Assembly (NCBI GenBank): GCA_903862375.1
Contig: CAIOXR010000012.1
Span: forward strand, 1-7,331
Direction of reading: 5' to 3'
Source of the DNA: an uncultured bacterium
GTDB lineage: Bacteria > Patescibacteriota > Minisyncoccia > Phycocordibacterales > UBA9973
Length of the DNA stretch: 7,331 bases
Shown here: positions 1-4,722 of the stretch, piece by piece
Layout of the letters: each line of letters begins with the position of its first letter
How positions within the stretch are numbered: the stretch's first letter is position 1
Program-made: the position numbers and the translations under genes
Notes under the pieces: generated by a model
Told to the model about the DNA's origin: nothing
The model's input: only the letters and a program-made list of their open reading frames with translations
The model's database searches: none

Positions 1-131
1 GGGATATTCATTCCAAAAAACTTAATTTTTAAAAACCTTAGAAATAATTCATTTCCTTGAATAATTTCATTTTTTGATAATTCATCTGAGCTCATCAGAT
101 AATTTACACCTACAAACCTTTTAGTTTTCAT
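1..131 (-). CDS. Hypothetical protein, N-terminal fragment (runs off window)
   Basis: An open frame starts at the ATG whose complement is 129-131 and stays open for 43 codons to the left edge, so only the N-terminus is seen. It begins MKTKRFVGVNYLMSSDELSK and continues with a mixed charged and hydrophobic stretch ending in FFGMNI. There is no signal peptide, membrane segment or motif I recognise. No Shine-Dalgarno sequence precedes the ATG; the upstream bases are AT-only repeats, as at other starts in this window. It lies about 55 bases downstream of a minus-strand intrinsic terminator, so it probably needs its own promoter or read-through from the candidate RNA gene. A real gene is plausible because codons such as AAA, GAT and GAA look like its neighbours, but a chance open frame of this length cannot be excluded. 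Confidence 0.5.
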   Translation of the reverse strand, partial: MKTKRFVGVNYLMSSDELSKNEIIQGNELFLRFLKIKFFGMNI

Positions 132-185
132 ATTTATTTATTTTTAAAGATCTAATACCAATTATTATTTTGTATTACCACACGT

Positions 186-219
186 AAAAACAAAACCAGC
201 TCATTTGGTGAAGAGCTGG
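186..219 (-). terminator. Intrinsic terminator on the minus strand
   Basis: Positions 196-202 (CCAGCTC) pair perfectly with 213-219 (GAGCTGG) around a 10-base loop. Read on the minus strand, the stem is followed at once by TTTTGTTTTT (195-186), the U tract of an intrinsic terminator. On the plus strand no T-run follows, so the site has a clear direction. It is GC-rich relative to its surroundings. It ends the transcript expected from the minus-strand promoter at 340-368. If it is sometimes read through, it would instead act as an attenuator for the minus-strand gene at 1-131. Confidence 0.75.
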
Positions 220-333
220 CTTGTATGTATCTATTTTATTAATTCGTTAGTTTGTTAGATATACACAAGTAAAACCTCCACCATTTTTAAGGGTATTGAG
301 GAGGGCCAACAAGTTTTTACTATATCTACTCAT
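187..333 (-). ncRNA. Candidate structured small RNA, about 147 nt, no known class recognised
   Basis: The boundaries are inferred from a near-consensus promoter (340-368) and an intrinsic terminator (186-219) on the same strand, with no convincing ORF between them. The 5' half can fold into one long hairpin. Minus-strand 327-321 (AGATATA) pairs with 263-257, 320-315 (GTAAAA) with 274-269, 304-300 (CCTCC) with 279-275, and 294-292 (ACC) with 282-280. This leaves asymmetric bulges of about 10, 5 and 5 bases and a 9-base apical loop. A roughly 35-base AT-rich unpaired linker follows, then the terminator stem. I see no tmRNA, SRP RNA or RNase P signatures. The rod-like shape loosely recalls 6S RNA, but I cannot assign that. 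It could also be the 5' leader of the gene at 1-131. The transcript was not observed; this is a prediction. Confidence 0.5.
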
Positions 334-339
334 ATTTGG

Positions 340-368
340 AGTATATATTTTTAAGTTGTAAGTGTCAA
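340..368 (-). promoter_or_regulatory. Sigma70-type promoter, minus strand
   Basis: Read on the minus strand there is TTGACA (368-363), a 17-base spacer, and TATACT (345-340). The -35 is a perfect consensus match, the -10 matches at five of six positions, and the spacer is ideal. Transcription should begin near 333-334 and run left through the foldable region to the terminator at 186-219. Its strength on paper stands out in a window where most genes show no strong signals. Confidence 0.7.
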
Positions 369-404
369 GGAAATGAAATACTGTAATATTTTACCCTATA
401 TTTA

Positions 405-433
405 TTGATAAAAATATTTAAAGTAGATATAAT
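405..433 (+). promoter_or_regulatory. Sigma70-type promoter giving a leaderless mRNA
   Basis: TTGATA (405-410), a 17-base spacer and a perfect TATAAT (428-433) precede the ATG at 440 by only six bases. With a standard start site about 7 bases past the -10, transcription would begin at or within a base or two of the A of the ATG, so the mRNA would have no 5' leader or ribosome binding site. The promoter would drive the whole 440-2730 operon. It is divergent from the minus-strand promoter, with the two -35 boxes 36 bases apart. Confidence 0.7.
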
Positions 434-439
434 AAATAC

Positions 440-1132
440 ATGATTAAGATTAAAAGAATAAGTAATAGATTAGATAAAGATAAAATTATAATATTTATCG
501 ATGGATGGTTATCAAATGAACTTATATATTTACTAGATAGAGAATCAATACCTGAAAATTTTGGATATATCCAATATGATTATTCAGATGATTTACTTTG
601 CTCTAACCCTATAAAAACAAAAAAGAATTTTCTAGCCTTGATAAATAAAATAGAGAATGATTTAGCAAAACTACAAGACAAAAAGCCAAGGAATTTCTAT
701 ATGTATGGGCAAAGTTTAGGTACATTATTCTGTATGATTGTCGCAGATAAAGTATATATTAAAGAAATAAAGTTATTAGTCCCTGGATATAACTTAGCTG
801 AAGCATTCTGGTTTGGAAAAAGTACTCAAAAATTAAAAAATGAAATGGTAATAAAACACAATATGAATTTAGTTAAATTAAAAAATTACTGGAAAGAAAT
901 ATCTCCTGATAATTATTTTAAAAAGAAAAGTATCAAAACAAAATTTAATGTTACAATTTCTACTAATGACTCTGTAATACCAACAGAAAATGGTAAAAAG
1001 CTAATAAAATTAATCAAATCAAAAAATATTCCTATTCGTATATCAAAAACTATCTTACCTCATACAATAGAGATAATTAAAGAAGGATTGTTTGTTAGTA
1101 ATTTTAATGAATGGGTAAATGGATTAAAATAG
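440..1132 (+). CDS. Alpha/beta hydrolase fold protein
   Basis: A 230-residue protein with the features of a serine alpha/beta hydrolase. The nucleophile elbow is GQSLGT at residues 90-95 (Ser92). The likely acid is Asp177 in STNDSVIP, where the Asp sits just before the next strand-helix turn, and the likely base is His208 in LPHTI, near the C-terminus as expected. An early hydrophobic strand ending IFIDGW (residues 18-23) probably supplies the oxyanion region. There is no signal peptide or membrane segment, so it is likely cytoplasmic. The substrate (an ester, thioester or lipid) cannot be told. It is the first gene of a tight operon: six bases separate its TAG stop from the phospholipase C-like gene. 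The start is fixed by a promoter whose -10 ends six bases before the ATG, predicting leaderless translation. Codon use is strongly AT-rich. The fold call is firm; the specific activity is unknown. Confidence 0.8.
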   Translation: MIKIKRISNRLDKDKIIIFIDGWLSNELIYLLDRESIPENFGYIQYDYSDDLLCSNPIKTKKNFLALINKIENDLAKLQDKKPRNFYMYGQSLGTLFCMIVADKVYIKEIKLLVPGYNLAEAFWFGKSTQKLKNEMVIKHNMNLVKLKNYWKEISPDNYFKKKSIKTKFNVTISTNDSVIPTENGKKLIKLIKSKNIPIRISKTILPHTIEIIKEGLFVSNFNEWVNGLK

Positions 1133-1138
1133 TTATAT

Positions 1139-2044
1139 ATGCCAAAAGAAAATACACATTTAAGTTTTGCTAAAAAAATATTAAATAATCCTAAAAAAGC
1201 GTCTGAAATTATTAACAAAAATATTGAGTATTATTATTTTGGTAGTATTTTCCCAGATACTTTCTATTATTCAAAAAATATAAAAGTAGAAGAACTTTCA
1301 GATTATCTTCATCATGGAGAAAACAATATAACAAATGAAGTAATAATAAAACTAATCAAAGCTGCAAAGGATAATAAGGATGAAGAATTACTAACATTTA
1401 GTATGGGTTATATCACACACTGCTGTCTAGATATATCATTTCATCCTATGATTTTCTATCTAACTGGTAACTTCTATGATAATAATATAAGTAAAAGAGA
1501 GGAAGCTCGCTACAAACATCGCCGTATGGAAGTAATACTAGATAAATATATTAACAAAGGATTCTATTATTACAAATTAATTAATTTACAATTATTAGAG
1601 AATAATAATTTTTTAAAAAGTCTATCAAATATATTCAATACTGCTGACAAACAAATCATCTTAGCATCAAAAAAACAGCAGAAATTAAATAAATTATTTC
1701 AAAATAAATATTTTGCTGAAATATTATATTTCTTTTACAAAATAAAGATATTTAAACAAAAAAGCAAAATAGCCCTTTTCTATAGAAAATTTTGTGATGA
1801 TGAAAAGCTTGAGTTAAATGGAGAAATAGTTTACAAAGATTTATTCACAGGAATTGAAATAAGAACAAATATAGATGAACTATTTAATAATGCGCTAACA
1901 AAGTCTAGTTTTGCAATTGAATCTATATATAAATACTATCTTAATGAAGTGACTGAAGAAGAAATGAGACTAAATATACCAAAAGAGAATCTAGATACAG
2001 GAAGCAAAATATTTGGATTAGATGAAGCTAAATTTTTCACATAA
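1139..2044 (+). CDS. Zinc-dependent phospholipase C family protein
   Basis: This 301-residue protein resembles the zinc-dependent phospholipase C / S1-P1 nuclease-like fold (Pfam Zn_dep_PLPC). Probable metal ligands lie in the usual order: His7 (ENTHLSFA), Asp40 (GSIFPD), His58/His59 (LHHGE), and the signature GYITHCCLDISFHP at residues 90-103 with His94, Asp98 and His102. These are followed by KHRRME with His127 and Glu131. The C-terminal YKDLFTGIEI...IDELFNNAL (232-252) matches the conserved tail of bacterial members. There is no signal peptide, so unlike secreted clostridial enzymes this looks cytoplasmic or membrane-associated. Family members hydrolyse phospholipid head groups, but many homologues in small genomes are uncharacterised. 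The ATG lies six bases after the hydrolase stop, with no Shine-Dalgarno sequence, suggesting translational coupling. All expected metal ligands seem present, so activity is plausible. Confidence 0.78.
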   Translation: MPKENTHLSFAKKILNNPKKASEIINKNIEYYYFGSIFPDTFYYSKNIKVEELSDYLHHGENNITNEVIIKLIKAAKDNKDEELLTFSMGYITHCCLDISFHPMIFYLTGNFYDNNISKREEARYKHRRMEVILDKYINKGFYYYKLINLQLLENNNFLKSLSNIFNTADKQIILASKKQQKLNKLFQNKYFAEILYFFYKIKIFKQKSKIALFYRKFCDDEKLELNGEIVYKDLFTGIEIRTNIDELFNNALTKSSFAIESIYKYYLNEVTEEEMRLNIPKENLDTGSKIFGLDEAKFFT

Positions 2045-2070
2045 TAAATATCTATGTTAAACTAAAAATA

Positions 2071-2289
2071 ATGAAAAATTATAAACATTATCATAAATTA
2101 TTTGGAGTTCTACTTATCCTAGCTGGGATCATACTATATCCTACTCCGATCCCAGGAACCACAACTCTAATACTGTTAGGGTTTGTCTGGTTTATGGGCA
2201 AAAAGAAAACAATACAATCTTTTAAGAATGTCTTAAGTCACAAAATGTTTAACTTTTTTAAAATTAATAAAATCGTTTCAAAACTTTAA
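2071..2289 (+). CDS. Small two-helix membrane protein, PGPGW-like
   Basis: A 72-residue protein with a short basic N-terminus (MKNYKHYHK), a hydrophobic helix at about 10-23, a turn PTPIPG (24-29), a second hydrophobic helix at about 30-42, then GKKK and a basic amphipathic tail to residue 72. The helix, Pro-Gly turn, helix layout with a following Leu-Gly is that of the PGPGW family of putative membrane proteins (PF09656), although the exact PGPGW turn is replaced by PTPIPGT. Function is not known for the family. It is the third gene of the operon, 26 bases after the phospholipase C-like gene. Its stop TAA (2287-2289) is in the same reading frame as, and only three bases before, the proposed beginning of the next membrane gene. 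The family assignment is moderate; the membrane topology is clear. Confidence 0.65.
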   Translation: MKNYKHYHKLFGVLLILAGIILYPTPIPGTTTLILLGFVWFMGKKKTIQSFKNVLSHKMFNFFKINKIVSKL

Positions 2290-2292
2290 TAT

Positions 2293-2730
2293 ATTAATAT
2301 AATACAAATAATAATCGGTTTTATTTTAGTAGGTATAACACTAGAAGTCTTTTGGACTTCAATTATTAATCTAGTAAAAAACAAAGACAGAAAGTTAACA
2401 GGTAAAACATACTTGTGGATGTTCCCTATTTACGCGGTAGTTCCATTCATCTATATACTAGGGATGAAATATATGATAGATATAAATATATTCATAAAAG
2501 CAATTATATATATGTTTGCATTTTATTTACTAGAATTTTCTTCTGGATATATAATCAGAATGATTACGGGAGTCTCTCCTTGGAACTATAGAGGGTACAA
2601 TATTAAAATTATTCATAGTTAATTTAAAGCAAATTATAAAGGACTTATATGTCTAGAATACGCTCCTATCTGGTATATATATGGGATTCTGGGAGAATAT
2701 TTCATTAAATTCTTGATGGGTTTGCATTAG
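2293..2730 (+). pseudogene. TMEM229/CmpB-like multi-pass membrane protein, interrupted by in-frame TAA
   Basis: One reading frame from 2290 to 2730 encodes a whole TMEM229/ABC_trans_CmpB-like (PF06541) protein broken by TAA at 2620-2622. Counting from 2293, conserved blocks are GITLEVFWTSI (14-24), LTGKTYLWMFPIYA (35-48), YLLEFSSGYIIR (78-89) and PWNY (96-99), and after the stop GLICLEYAPIWYI (117-129). This order matches the family as I recall it, including the block after the stop. There are about four hydrophobic segments. Between PWNY and GLI are about 17 codons where TMEM229B, from memory, has about 8, so roughly nine extra codons including the stop may be an insertion. No ATG, GTG or TTG lies at the N-terminus. 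ATT at 2293 would fit the family start; a TTG at 2413 would lose the first helix. Two defects suggest a decaying gene; AUU initiation plus read-through, or a sequencing error, are alternatives. Confidence 0.65.
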
Positions 2731-2755
2731 AATTATATACAATCTATTGTCAAAC

Positions 2756-2791
2756 ATTATAAAAACCCTTATCTCTAAGGGTTTTTATAAT
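2756..2791. terminator. Bidirectional intrinsic terminator between convergent operons
   Basis: A perfect 15-bp inverted repeat, 2756-2770 and 2777-2791, with a six-base loop (ATCTCT). The stem core is CCCTT/AAGGG flanked by A5 and T5 runs, so each strand reads GGG followed by TTTTT. It lies 25 bases after the end of the interrupted membrane gene and 12 bases past the rplE stop, where a shared terminator for two convergent transcripts is expected. It marks a real end of the ribosomal transcript after rplE. Confidence 0.88.
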
Positions 2792-2803
2792 TTAATATTT
2801 AAA

Positions 2804-3343
2804 TTATTTCTTGAATGGTATACCGATAAGTTCGAAGAAATCAGTTGCTTCTGCTTTATTCTTGGCTGTTGTTACTAGAGTAATTCCAAGACCGAAAACA
2901 TCTTTCAACTCTTCATCACCTGTCTCAGGGAAAATAGTGTGTTCTTTGATACTCATAGTTAGATTTCCGATATTGTCTACTATCTTTCTCTCTATACCAC
3001 GGAAGTCTTTCGTACGAGGGATAGCTACATTTATAAGCTTATCTAAGAATCCATACATACGAGCACCTCTTAGAGTAACCATAACTCCTACTGGATCACC
3101 GATACGAATTTTGAAACTTGCGATTGACTTCTTAGCACTCTTTGTAGCTGGCTTCTGACCTGTAATTTTAGCTAAACGTTCCATCACAAGCTTATTGTGA
3201 TCTTTGTTTCTTTTTAATCCTGAACCAGTTCCTGAAGCTATTACTACTTTTACAAGACGAGGCGCAGCCATAACATTCTTATATCCATACTTGGCTTTAA
3301 GAGTACTATATGATTTCTTTTCTTTTTGTTTTGTTGTTTCCAT
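2804..3343 (-). CDS. rplE: Large-subunit ribosomal protein L5
   Basis: A 179-residue protein, the usual bacterial length. L5 binds 5S rRNA and helps form the central protuberance of the 50S subunit. Recognisable segments are KYGYKNVMAAPRLVKVVIASG (17-37), the block ITGQKPATKSAKKSIASFKIR (60-80), GDPVGVMVTLRG (82-93), LDKLINVAIPRTKDFRG (100-116), and the C-terminal GLGITLVTTAKNKAEATDF with FELIGIPFKK. The N-terminus METTKQKEKKSYSTL is a little longer and more basic than usual. It is the last gene of the cluster. In most bacteria rpsN and rpsH follow, but here a terminator follows after 12 bases, so the spc-type operon is cut at this point. No Shine-Dalgarno sequence is seen; the upstream bases are AT-only. 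Confidence 0.97.
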   Translation of the reverse strand: METTKQKEKKSYSTLKAKYGYKNVMAAPRLVKVVIASGTGSGLKRNKDHNKLVMERLAKITGQKPATKSAKKSIASFKIRIGDPVGVMVTLRGARMYGFLDKLINVAIPRTKDFRGIERKIVDNIGNLTMSIKEHTIFPETGDEELKDVFGLGITLVTTAKNKAEATDFFELIGIPFKK

Positions 3344-3373
3344 TTTTTTAATTTTATTACTAATTACCGATTA

Positions 3374-3592
3374 TTAATCTAATTTAGCAACATTTGATAC
3401 GTGTATAGGCATAGCAATCTCAAGTATCTGACTTTTATCTCCTTTGTTCTTTGCCTTATGTGCTTTCTTTCTCATATTCACACCTTCAACTACAACTTTA
3501 CTTAGGGAAGGGAGAGATTTTACAACCTTTCCTTTCTTTCCTTTATTACTTCCAGCAATAACTATTACATTGTCTCCTTTTTTGATTTTCAT
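3374..3592 (-). CDS. rplX: Large-subunit ribosomal protein L24 (short form)
   Basis: A 72-residue L24, an early 50S assembly initiator that binds 23S rRNA near the exit tunnel. The N-terminal KOW motif is clear in KKGDNVIVIAGSNKGKKGKV (residues 4-23), followed by VVVEGVNMRKKAHKA (33-47) and the closing block ILEIAMPIHVSNVAKLD (56-72). It is shorter than the E. coli protein (about 104 residues), ending right after the PIHVSNV block; the extra C-terminal domain is absent. The TAA stop is clean, so this looks like a genuinely compact form rather than a broken gene. It follows rplN after an unusually long 68-base gap that holds a GC-rich palindrome, and precedes rplE by 30 bases. Confidence 0.95.
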   Translation of the reverse strand: MKIKKGDNVIVIAGSNKGKKGKVVKSLPSLSKVVVEGVNMRKKAHKAKNKGDKSQILEIAMPIHVSNVAKLD

Positions 3593-3607
3593 AAATTAAT
3601 TTTTGTG

Positions 3608-3649
3608 CCATAGGCCTTGCCTTTGATAATCCCAAGGCAAGGCCTATGG
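3608..3649. repeat. Perfect 16-bp GC-rich palindrome between rplN and rplX
   Basis: Positions 3608-3623 (CCATAGGCCTTGCCTT) are the exact reverse complement of 3634-3649, with a 10-base loop (3624-3633). It fills most of the largest gap inside the ribosomal cluster. It is far richer in G and C than its surroundings, which are almost pure A/T. On the minus strand the stem is followed by CACAAAAATTAATTT, with no U tract, so it does not look like a terminator. Possible roles are an mRNA processing or stability element for the rplX-rplE segment, a regulatory hairpin just upstream of the rplX start, or a copy of a short dispersed palindromic repeat. Confidence 0.85.
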
Positions 3650-3660
3650 TTCCTGCTTAT

Positions 3661-4032
3661 TTAAACAACTTCTTGTGCTAATGAAATAATTTTCTGAAAT
3701 CCCTTTTCTGCAAGTTCACGTGGAATAGGACCGAAAACACGACCTCCTTTTGGATCAAGCTTATCTTTTTCTAAAATCACAACAGCATTATCATCAAAAC
3801 GAATATATGATCCATCCTTTCTTCTGTAAGATTTTACAGTACGTACTACAACTGCTTGGTGAACATCCTTTTTCTTTACAGCTTTACGAGGGTCTGCAAT
3901 TTTAACAGAAATAATAACTTTTTCTCCTATAGCAGCATAACGCTTCTTTGAAGAACCAAGCACCTTGAAAACCTTTCCGACTTTACCGCCGGCATTATCT
4001 GTTATAACTACTACTGTTCCATCTTGAATCAT
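3661..4032 (-). CDS. rplN: Large-subunit ribosomal protein L14
   Basis: A 123-residue protein of the normal length. L14 binds 23S rRNA and contacts L19 and 16S rRNA at the subunit interface. Conserved stretches are MIQDGTVVVITDNAGGK (1-17), VLGSSKKRYAAIGEKVIISVK (24-44), HQAVVVRTVKSYRRKDGSYIRFDDNAVVIL (58-87), and the C-terminal GGRVFGPIPRELAEKGFQKIISLAQEVV (96-123). The usual start MIQxxT and end SLAxEV/L confirm both boundaries. It sits nine bases after rpsQ, in the usual order. No Shine-Dalgarno sequence is seen; AT-only bases precede the ATG. Confidence 0.97.
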   Translation of the reverse strand: MIQDGTVVVITDNAGGKVGKVFKVLGSSKKRYAAIGEKVIISVKIADPRKAVKKKDVHQAVVVRTVKSYRRKDGSYIRFDDNAVVILEKDKLDPKGGRVFGPIPRELAEKGFQKIISLAQEVV

Positions 4033-4041
4033 AAAATTTAA

Positions 4042-4284
4042 TTAAATTACTTTAAAATGCTTATCTTTAGAGATCGGCTTTGTCTCTTCTATTTCGACTT
4101 TATCGCCTATTTTCTTTACATTACCTTCATCATGAGCTTTGTACTTCTTTGTCATCTTTATGCGTTTGCCATATTTCTTATGTTCTACAAAGCGGGTAAC
4201 TTCTACTACAACAGTCTTGTCCATCTTATCTGAGACAACTACTCCTTTCAATACTTTATTTGTTTTTTTAATTTTTGTTTCCAT
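4042..4284 (-). CDS. rpsQ: Small-subunit ribosomal protein S17
   Basis: An 80-residue OB-fold protein that binds 16S rRNA early in 30S assembly. Diagnostic segments are LKGVVVSDKMDKTVVVEVTRFVEHKKYGKRI (13-43), KKYKAHDE (46-53), and KIGDKVEIEETKPISKDKHFKVI (58-80), the last being the usual GDxVxIxExRPxSKxKxW region with His and Phe in place of the common Trp. Length is normal. The gene begins only 12 bases after the rplP stop. In nearly all bacteria rpmC (L29) lies between rplP and rpsQ; here there is no room for it, and S17 has no L29-like fusion at its N-terminus. Confidence 0.95.
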   Translation of the reverse strand: METKIKKTNKVLKGVVVSDKMDKTVVVEVTRFVEHKKYGKRIKMTKKYKAHDEGNVKKIGDKVEIEETKPISKDKHFKVI

Positions 4285-4296
4285 ATAATATTTAAA

Positions 4297-4713
4297 TTAT
4301 CTTGCTACTACACGAGTCGATACTGGTAGCTTGGTTCCAGCTTTGCGAAGAGCTTCTTTGGCTATCGCTGGAGTTGTACCATCCACTTCAAATAATACTC
4401 GGCCTGGTCGAACATCAAGACAGTAACCTTGTGGATCACCCTTTCCCTTTCCCATTCCTACTTCTGCAGGTTTAGCTGTAAAAGGTCTATCAGGAAATAC
4501 ACGAATCCACATACGTCCAGTTTTACCAATTGCTCTATGTGCTGCTTTTCTAGCTGACTCTAATTGATTTGAACGAATACGTCCTCCAGAAATAGCCTTA
4601 AGACCAAAAGAACCAAAAGATATAGATATACCTCTTGTGTCTGGTGTGACTTTCGTCATATCAGTTCTACTTGTCTGCCATTTTCTATATTTTACTTTTT
4701 TTGGTGTTAACAT
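4297..4713 (-). CDS. rplP: Large-subunit ribosomal protein L16
   Basis: A 138-residue protein of the usual length. L16 helps shape the A site and the binding site for the tRNA elbow. Seen are MLTPKKVKYRKWQ (1-13), SFGSFGLKAISGGRIRSNQLESARKA (32-57), the basic RMWIRVFPDRPFTAKPAE (67-84), MGKGKGDPQGYCLDVRPGRVLFEVDG (87-112), and the C-terminal EALRKAGTKLPVSTRVV. The residue before MGKGKG is Gly86, where E. coli has Arg81, the site of beta-hydroxylation there; so that modification target is absent. The ATG follows the rpsC stop by nine bases. L16 is followed directly by rpsQ without rpmC. Confidence 0.97.
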   Translation of the reverse strand: MLTPKKVKYRKWQTSRTDMTKVTPDTRGISISFGSFGLKAISGGRIRSNQLESARKAAHRAIGKTGRMWIRVFPDRPFTAKPAEVGMGKGKGDPQGYCLDVRPGRVLFEVDGTTPAIAKEALRKAGTKLPVSTRVVAR

Positions 4714-4722
4714 AAAATTAAA

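Noticed and set aside
153..177. Inverted repeat TAATAC/GTATTA upstream of the left-edge gene
   Set aside because: Six A/T-rich pairs around a 13-base loop in AT-rich DNA; likely by chance, although an operator cannot be excluded.
257..284. Short leader peptide on the minus strand (ATG at 283 or TTG near 267, after GGAGG)
   Set aside because: The possible peptides are only about nine codons, have no codon run typical of attenuation, and the region is better explained as the 3' arm of a hairpin.
2620..2622. Recoding of TAA as a sense codon to explain the interrupted membrane gene
   Set aside because: rplE and rplX in this window end with TAA exactly at the expected family length, so TAA works as a stop here. 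Trp is TGG in the genes inspected and no in-frame TGA is used, so there is no sign of the UGA-glycine code either.
2811..3158. Plus-strand open frame of about 115 codons opposite rplE
   Set aside because: It is the antisense shadow of L5, has no family resemblance, and is explained by codon bias of the real gene.
3608..3649. Terminator inside the ribosomal operon
   Set aside because: The stem is strong but is followed on the minus strand by CACAAAAATTAATTT, with no U tract, and essential genes lie downstream.
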